Assembly (NCBI GenBank): GCA_021202495.1
Contig: JAJQCX010000186.1
Span: forward strand, 1-10,192
Direction of reading: 5' to 3'
Source of the DNA: Clostridia bacterium
Lineage (GTDB): Bacteria > Bacillota > Clostridia > UMGS1883
DNA: 10,192 nucleotides
Below, piece by piece: positions 7,202 to 10,192 of this stretch. Position numbers and translations under genes: made by a program. The stretch's first letter is position 1, and every line of letters starts with the position of its first letter. The notes beneath the pieces were generated by a model. The model searched no databases. It was not told the DNA's origin and worked only from the letters and a program-made list of their open reading frames with translations.

Positions 7202-9054
7202 AAGTAACGATAACGGATAAAAAGGGATGCAAAGTAAATCCCAACATGATTGGACTTTTTTTCGAGGACATCAACTACGGCGCGGACGGCGGGGTCTATG
7301 CCGAAATGCTTGAAAACCGCTCGTTTGACTTTTTCCCGACGAAAATAAACGAGGGAAATTCGCCGCTCATTGCGTGGAGCAAAGTCGGGAATGCGGAATT
7401 TACTTCGCAGACGAAAGAGCCGTTAAACGAGGTAAATGTGCAATATGCCCATATTGCGGGAAAGAATGGCGAGGGCATAAAAAACCGAGGCTTCGACGGC
7501 ATCTTTGTCGAAGAAGGAAAAAAATACGATTTTTCGGCGTATTTAAAGGGCAATGCGAAGCTCAAAATCGAAATAAAGAGCGGAGATAAAACTCTCTGCG
7601 AGGAAATTTTGGAGAGCAAGGGCGACGCATGGGCGAAAAAGAGCTGCGTTTTGATCGCGACCGAAACCGCATGTGACGGTGAGCTTTACATAACGTTTCT
7701 CGAAGACGGTGCGGCTGACATTGACATGACAAGCCTTTTCCCGCAGGAGACGTTTAAGGGCAGAAAAAACGGGCTGCGGCGCGATTTGGCGCAGGTGCTG
7801 CATGATTTAAAGCCCGGGTTCATGCGCTTTCCCGGCGGGTGCATCGTTGAGGGTAACGGACTTGAAAACCGTTACAAGTGGAAAGAAACCGTCGGCGACA
7901 TTGAAACGAGAAAATGCAACTGGAATCGCTGGCAGGACGCGGACGTCGGCATTTTTGCGCCGGAATATTATCAAAGCTACGGTTTGGGATTTTATGAGTA
8001 TTTTATTCTCTGCGAGGATTTGGGCTGCGAGCCGCTGCCGGTTTTAAACTGCGGCATGGGCTGTCAATACCAGTGTAAGGAAGCGGCGGACGATTTGACG
8101 GAGTATATAAAGGACGCGCTTGACCTGATTGAATTTGCGAACGGCGACAGCGAGAAAAGCGAATGGGCGCATCTTCGCGCAAAGATGGGGCACCCCGAGC
8201 CGTTTGGGTTAAAATATCTTGCGATAGGAAACGAGCAGTGGGAAGAGGTCTATTTTGAAAGATATGAAAAATTTGCTGCGGTTCTTTCCGAAAAGCACCC
8301 CCAAATAAAGCTTGTTACATCGTCGGGTCCCGAGCCCGACGGAGAGAAGTTTGACAAGGCGAAAGCGTGGCTCAGTGACAAAGATGAAAATTTCGCGTAC
8401 ATGGTTGACGAGCACTATTACGTAAAGCCCGAGTGGGCGTTCAAACATACCGACCGCTACGACAATTACGACAGGACGAAAACAAAGGTTTTCGCGGGAG
8501 AATACGCTTGCCACATCGGCGACAATCAGCCAAAGCCGAACAATCTTCTTGCTGCGCTCGGCGAGGCGGCAATGATGACGGGCTTTGAACGAAACGCCGA
8601 CGTTGTGCGTTTTGCGTCCTATGCGCCGCTCTTCGCAAAAGACGGCTACAGCCAGTGGACGCCCGATTTGATATTTTTCAACAATCACGATTTGTATCTC
8701 ACGCCGTCATATTACGTGCAGTCGCTTTTTGCGCACAATTTACCCACGTTTACGGTCGGGCTTGAGCGCGAGGAGGACGGGGACGTATTTATGAGCGCGG
8801 GATATGACGAGAAAACAAATGAATACATTTTAAAGATTGTGAACAAGGGCGGAAAGAAGGACATTGTTTTAACCGTGCCGATTGAAGCCGAGAGCGTGAC
8901 GGAAACCGTATTGACAGGCGAAACGCTTGACGCGGCGAACAGCTTTGAGGATAAAATGCGCGTTTGCCCAAAAGAGATTGTGAGGAAAGTAGGCGGGCAT
9001 GAAATTGCGCTGACTGCGGAAAAATATTCATTTACTGTGATAAAAATTAAATAA
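7198..9054 (+). CDS. Alpha-L-arabinofuranosidase, GH51, long type with N-terminal carbohydrate-binding-like insert
   Basis: A 618-aa retaining glycoside hydrolase predicted to cleave alpha-L-arabinofuranosides. The N-terminus MIGLFFEDINYGADGGVYAE (17-36) leads into an inserted beta-rich region (about 45-185) resembling the CBM4_9-like domain of plant and Bifidobacterium GH51 enzymes. A (beta/alpha)8 barrel follows with GFMRFPGGCIVEG (207-219), the acid/base E346 in AIGNEQWEEVYFERY and the nucleophile E435 in VFAGEYACH. A C-terminal beta domain ends the protein. No signal peptide is visible, so it is probably cytoplasmic. The ATG overlaps the stop of the permease gene as ATGA, and AAGGATGAGG (7181-7190) supplies the ribosome binding site, so it is translationally coupled to the gene carrying the nonsense codon. 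It differs clearly from the 502-aa GH51 enzyme upstream in length and architecture, so the two belong to separate GH51 branches and probably prefer different substrates. Confidence 0.94.
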   Translation: MKVTITDKKGCKVNPNMIGLFFEDINYGADGGVYAEMLENRSFDFFPTKINEGNSPLIAWSKVGNAEFTSQTKEPLNEVNVQYAHIAGKNGEGIKNRGFDGIFVEEGKKYDFSAYLKGNAKLKIEIKSGDKTLCEEILESKGDAWAKKSCVLIATETACDGELYITFLEDGAADIDMTSLFPQETFKGRKNGLRRDLAQVLHDLKPGFMRFPGGCIVEGNGLENRYKWKETVGDIETRKCNWNRWQDADVGIFAPEYYQSYGLGFYEYFILCEDLGCEPLPVLNCGMGCQYQCKEAADDLTEYIKDALDLIEFANGDSEKSEWAHLRAKMGHPEPFGLKYLAIGNEQWEEVYFERYEKFAAVLSEKHPQIKLVTSSGPEPDGEKFDKAKAWLSDKDENFAYMVDEHYYVKPEWAFKHTDRYDNYDRTKTKVFAGEYACHIGDNQPKPNNLLAALGEAAMMTGFERNADVVRFASYAPLFAKDGYSQWTPDLIFFNNHDLYLTPSYYVQSLFAHNLPTFTVGLEREEDGDVFMSAGYDEKTNEYILKIVNKGGKKDIVLTVPIEAESVTETVLTGETLDAANSFEDKMRVCPKEIVRKVGGHEIALTAEKYSFTVIKIK

Positions 9055-9059
9055 ATCTA

Positions 9060-9088
9060 TTGACAAGAGGGCATGCATCATATATAAT
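9060..9088 (+). promoter_or_regulatory. Consensus sigma-70-type promoter of recA
   Basis: TTGACA (9060-9065), a 17-bp spacer and TATAAT (9083-9088) match the vegetative consensus perfectly in both hexamers and spacing. The predicted start is near 9095, inside the LexA operator. The -35 box begins six bases after the stop codon of the GH51 gene. Confidence 0.93.
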
Positions 9089-9090
9089 GA

Positions 9091-9102
9091 GAACAGATGT
9101 TC
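9091..9102. promoter_or_regulatory. LexA (DinR) operator / SOS box of recA
   Basis: GAACAGATGTTC is an exact match to the Gram-positive SOS box GAAC-N4-GTTC. It lies immediately downstream of the -10 element and over the predicted transcription start. LexA bound here should block initiation until DNA damage activates RecA and LexA cleaves itself. This is the classical recA autoregulatory arrangement of Bacillus and Clostridium. Confidence 0.93.
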
Positions 9103-9124
9103 GCATAGAAAGAGGGAATAAATT

Positions 9125-10120
9125 ATGTCACTTGAAAAAAAGGAAGCGTTGGAGCTCGCGATGAGCCAGATAGAAAAGCAGTTCGGAAAAGGCAGCGTTA
9201 TGAAGCTGGGCTCGAACACTCATTTAAACATTGACGCGATCCCCACCGGGTCGCTTGCGCTTGACATGGCGCTCGGTATCGGCGGCGTGCCTAAGGGCAG
9301 AATTGTGGAAATTTACGGACCCGAATCGTCGGGTAAAACGACGATTGCGCTGCACATTGTCGCGGAGGCGCAAAAGCGGGGCGGCGAGGCGGCATTTGTC
9401 GACGCGGAGCACGCGCTTGACCCTACATACGCGAAAAATATCGGCGTGGATATCGATTCGCTCATCGTAGCGCAGCCGGACACCGGCGAGCAGGGGCTTG
9501 AAATCGCCGAGGCTCTTATCCGCAGCGGCGCGCTGGACGTTGTTGTTGTCGATTCTGTCGCGGCATTGGTGCCCAAGGCAGAAATTGACGGCGAAATGGG
9601 CGATTCGCACGTCGGACTGCAGGCAAGGCTGATGAGCCAAGCGATGCGTAAATTGGCGGGCGTTTTGGCAAAGACCAATACCGTGTGCATATTTATAAAC
9701 CAGCTCCGCGAAAAGGTGGGCGTTATGTACGGCAACCCCGAAACGACATCGGGCGGTCGTGCGCTGAAATTCTATGCATCGGTGCGCATGGACGTGAGAC
9801 GAATTGAAACTCTCAAAGTCGGCACGGAGCCCGTCGGCAGCAGAACAAGAGTGAGAGTTGTCAAAAACAAGGTTGCGCCTCCCTTTAAAGAGGCGGAATT
9901 TGACATGATGTACGGCAAAGGGATTTCCAAGGAGGGCAACATTTTAGACATGGGCGTGACGCTCGGCTTTATCAACAAGAGCGGCGCATGGTTCTCCTAC
10001 GGCGACGCCCGCATAGGTCAGGGCAGAGACAACGCAAAGCAATATATGATAGAGCATCCCGAAATGCGCGACGAGGTGGAAGCAAAGATAAGAGAAAAGC
10101 TCGCCGCGGACGCGGAGTGA
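9125..10120 (+). CDS. recA: Recombinase RecA
   Basis: A 331-aa RecA, slightly shorter than the common 340-355 aa because the acidic C-terminal tail is brief (it ends KLAADAE). RecA forms ATP-dependent filaments on single-stranded DNA, drives strand exchange and triggers LexA self-cleavage. Landmarks are Walker A GPESSGKT (65-72), the catalytic glutamate E95 in FVDAEHALDP, Walker B VVVDS (140-144), loop L1 around PKAEIDGEMGD (150-160), and loop L2 from NQLREKVGVMYGNPETTSGG (192-211). All key residues are present. The start ATG follows AGAGGGA (9111-9117) by seven bases. The gene has its own promoter, an SOS operator and a downstream terminator, so it is probably transcribed alone or with limited read-through into the next gene. 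Confidence 0.98.
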   Translation: MSLEKKEALELAMSQIEKQFGKGSVMKLGSNTHLNIDAIPTGSLALDMALGIGGVPKGRIVEIYGPESSGKTTIALHIVAEAQKRGGEAAFVDAEHALDPTYAKNIGVDIDSLIVAQPDTGEQGLEIAEALIRSGALDVVVVDSVAALVPKAEIDGEMGDSHVGLQARLMSQAMRKLAGVLAKTNTVCIFINQLREKVGVMYGNPETTSGGRALKFYASVRMDVRRIETLKVGTEPVGSRTRVRVVKNKVAPPFKEAEFDMMYGKGISKEGNILDMGVTLGFINKSGAWFSYGDARIGQGRDNAKQYMIEHPEMRDEVEAKIREKLAADAE

Positions 10121-10123
10121 GAA

Positions 10124-10152
10124 AAAAGGTGTCGGATTGACCGGCGCCTTTT
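10124..10152 (+). terminator. Intrinsic terminator after recA
   Basis: A 12-bp stem, AAAAGGTGTCGG / CCGGCGCCTTTT, pairs completely if two G-U pairs are allowed, around a 5-base loop (ATTGA). It ends in a short TTTT run followed by AAATAA. It begins just after the recA stop. The short T-tract suggests moderate strength. Confidence 0.7.
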
Positions 10153-10157
10153 AAATA

Positions 10158-10192
10158 ATGAAAGGAAAATTACGCGGAGCGGGGATGAGCCC
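10158..10192 (+). CDS. Possible start of the next gene (partial, cut by the window end)
   Basis: An open frame begins with ATG at 10158 and continues past the window edge. A second in-frame ATG at 10185 is preceded by GGAG (10176-10179) at suitable spacing and may be the true start. Only a dozen codons are visible, so the product cannot be identified. In many Clostridia recA is followed by recX, but nothing here confirms that. Confidence 0.25.
   Translation, partial: MKGKLRGAGMS

Noticed and set aside
1..10192. CRISPR array, insertion sequence, prophage, toxin-antitoxin or defence system
   Set aside because: I saw no regularly spaced repeats, transposase motifs, terminal inverted repeats, tRNA-like folds or defence-family domains. 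All sizeable coding regions have conventional assignments.

Overview
The window looks like an ordinary stretch of chromosome from a Gram-positive bacterium of the Clostridia (Bacillota), probably a gut or rumen plant-fibre degrader. This is inferred from several things: a MutS2 with a C-terminal Smr domain, a recA promoter with a Bacillus/Clostridium-type LexA box (GAAC-N4-GTTC), a small cysteine-rich protein resembling the Bacillota family DUF6171, paired half-length TauE/SafE genes, and two intracellular-type GH51 arabinofuranosidases. I could not run any database search, so family names rest on motifs and length.

Layout. (1) 74-1171, plus strand: the translation-associated GTPase/ATPase YchF, ending in a perfect 11-bp hairpin that serves the convergent genes on both sides. 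(2) 1203-2956, minus strand: a two-gene unit of GH51 arabinofuranosidase A (502 aa) and an overlapping (TAATG) 81-aa eight-cysteine protein, driven by a good promoter at 2988-3016. (3) 2957-3143: a divergent intergenic region. (4) 3144-3867, plus strand: two consecutive half-length TauE/SafE (TSUP) permease subunits. (5) 3911-9054, plus strand: an apparent operon of mutS2, an EamA/DMT-type permease gene broken by one in-frame TAG, and a second, longer GH51 arabinofuranosidase (618 aa). These are coupled by a 6-nt gap and an ATGA overlap. A near-consensus promoter for it lies inside the end of the second TauE gene. (6) 9060-10152: recA with a perfect-consensus promoter, a perfect LexA operator over the predicted start point, a strong RBS and a terminator. 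The last 35 bases may hold the start of another gene.

How the genes work together. The two GH51 enzymes lack signal peptides and probably trim arabinose from short oligosaccharides already imported into the cytoplasm. They have different architectures, so they probably differ in substrate or are complementary. MutS2, YchF and RecA are housekeeping functions (ribosome rescue or DNA processing, translation stress, recombination/SOS). Their proximity to the sugar enzymes looks like normal chromosomal gene order, not a dedicated system.

I found no convincing new system, mobile element, CRISPR array, tRNA or rRNA. The points most worth a second look are the single nonsense codon in the permease gene, the split TauE/SafE pair, and the pairing of two unlike GH51 genes on opposite strands.
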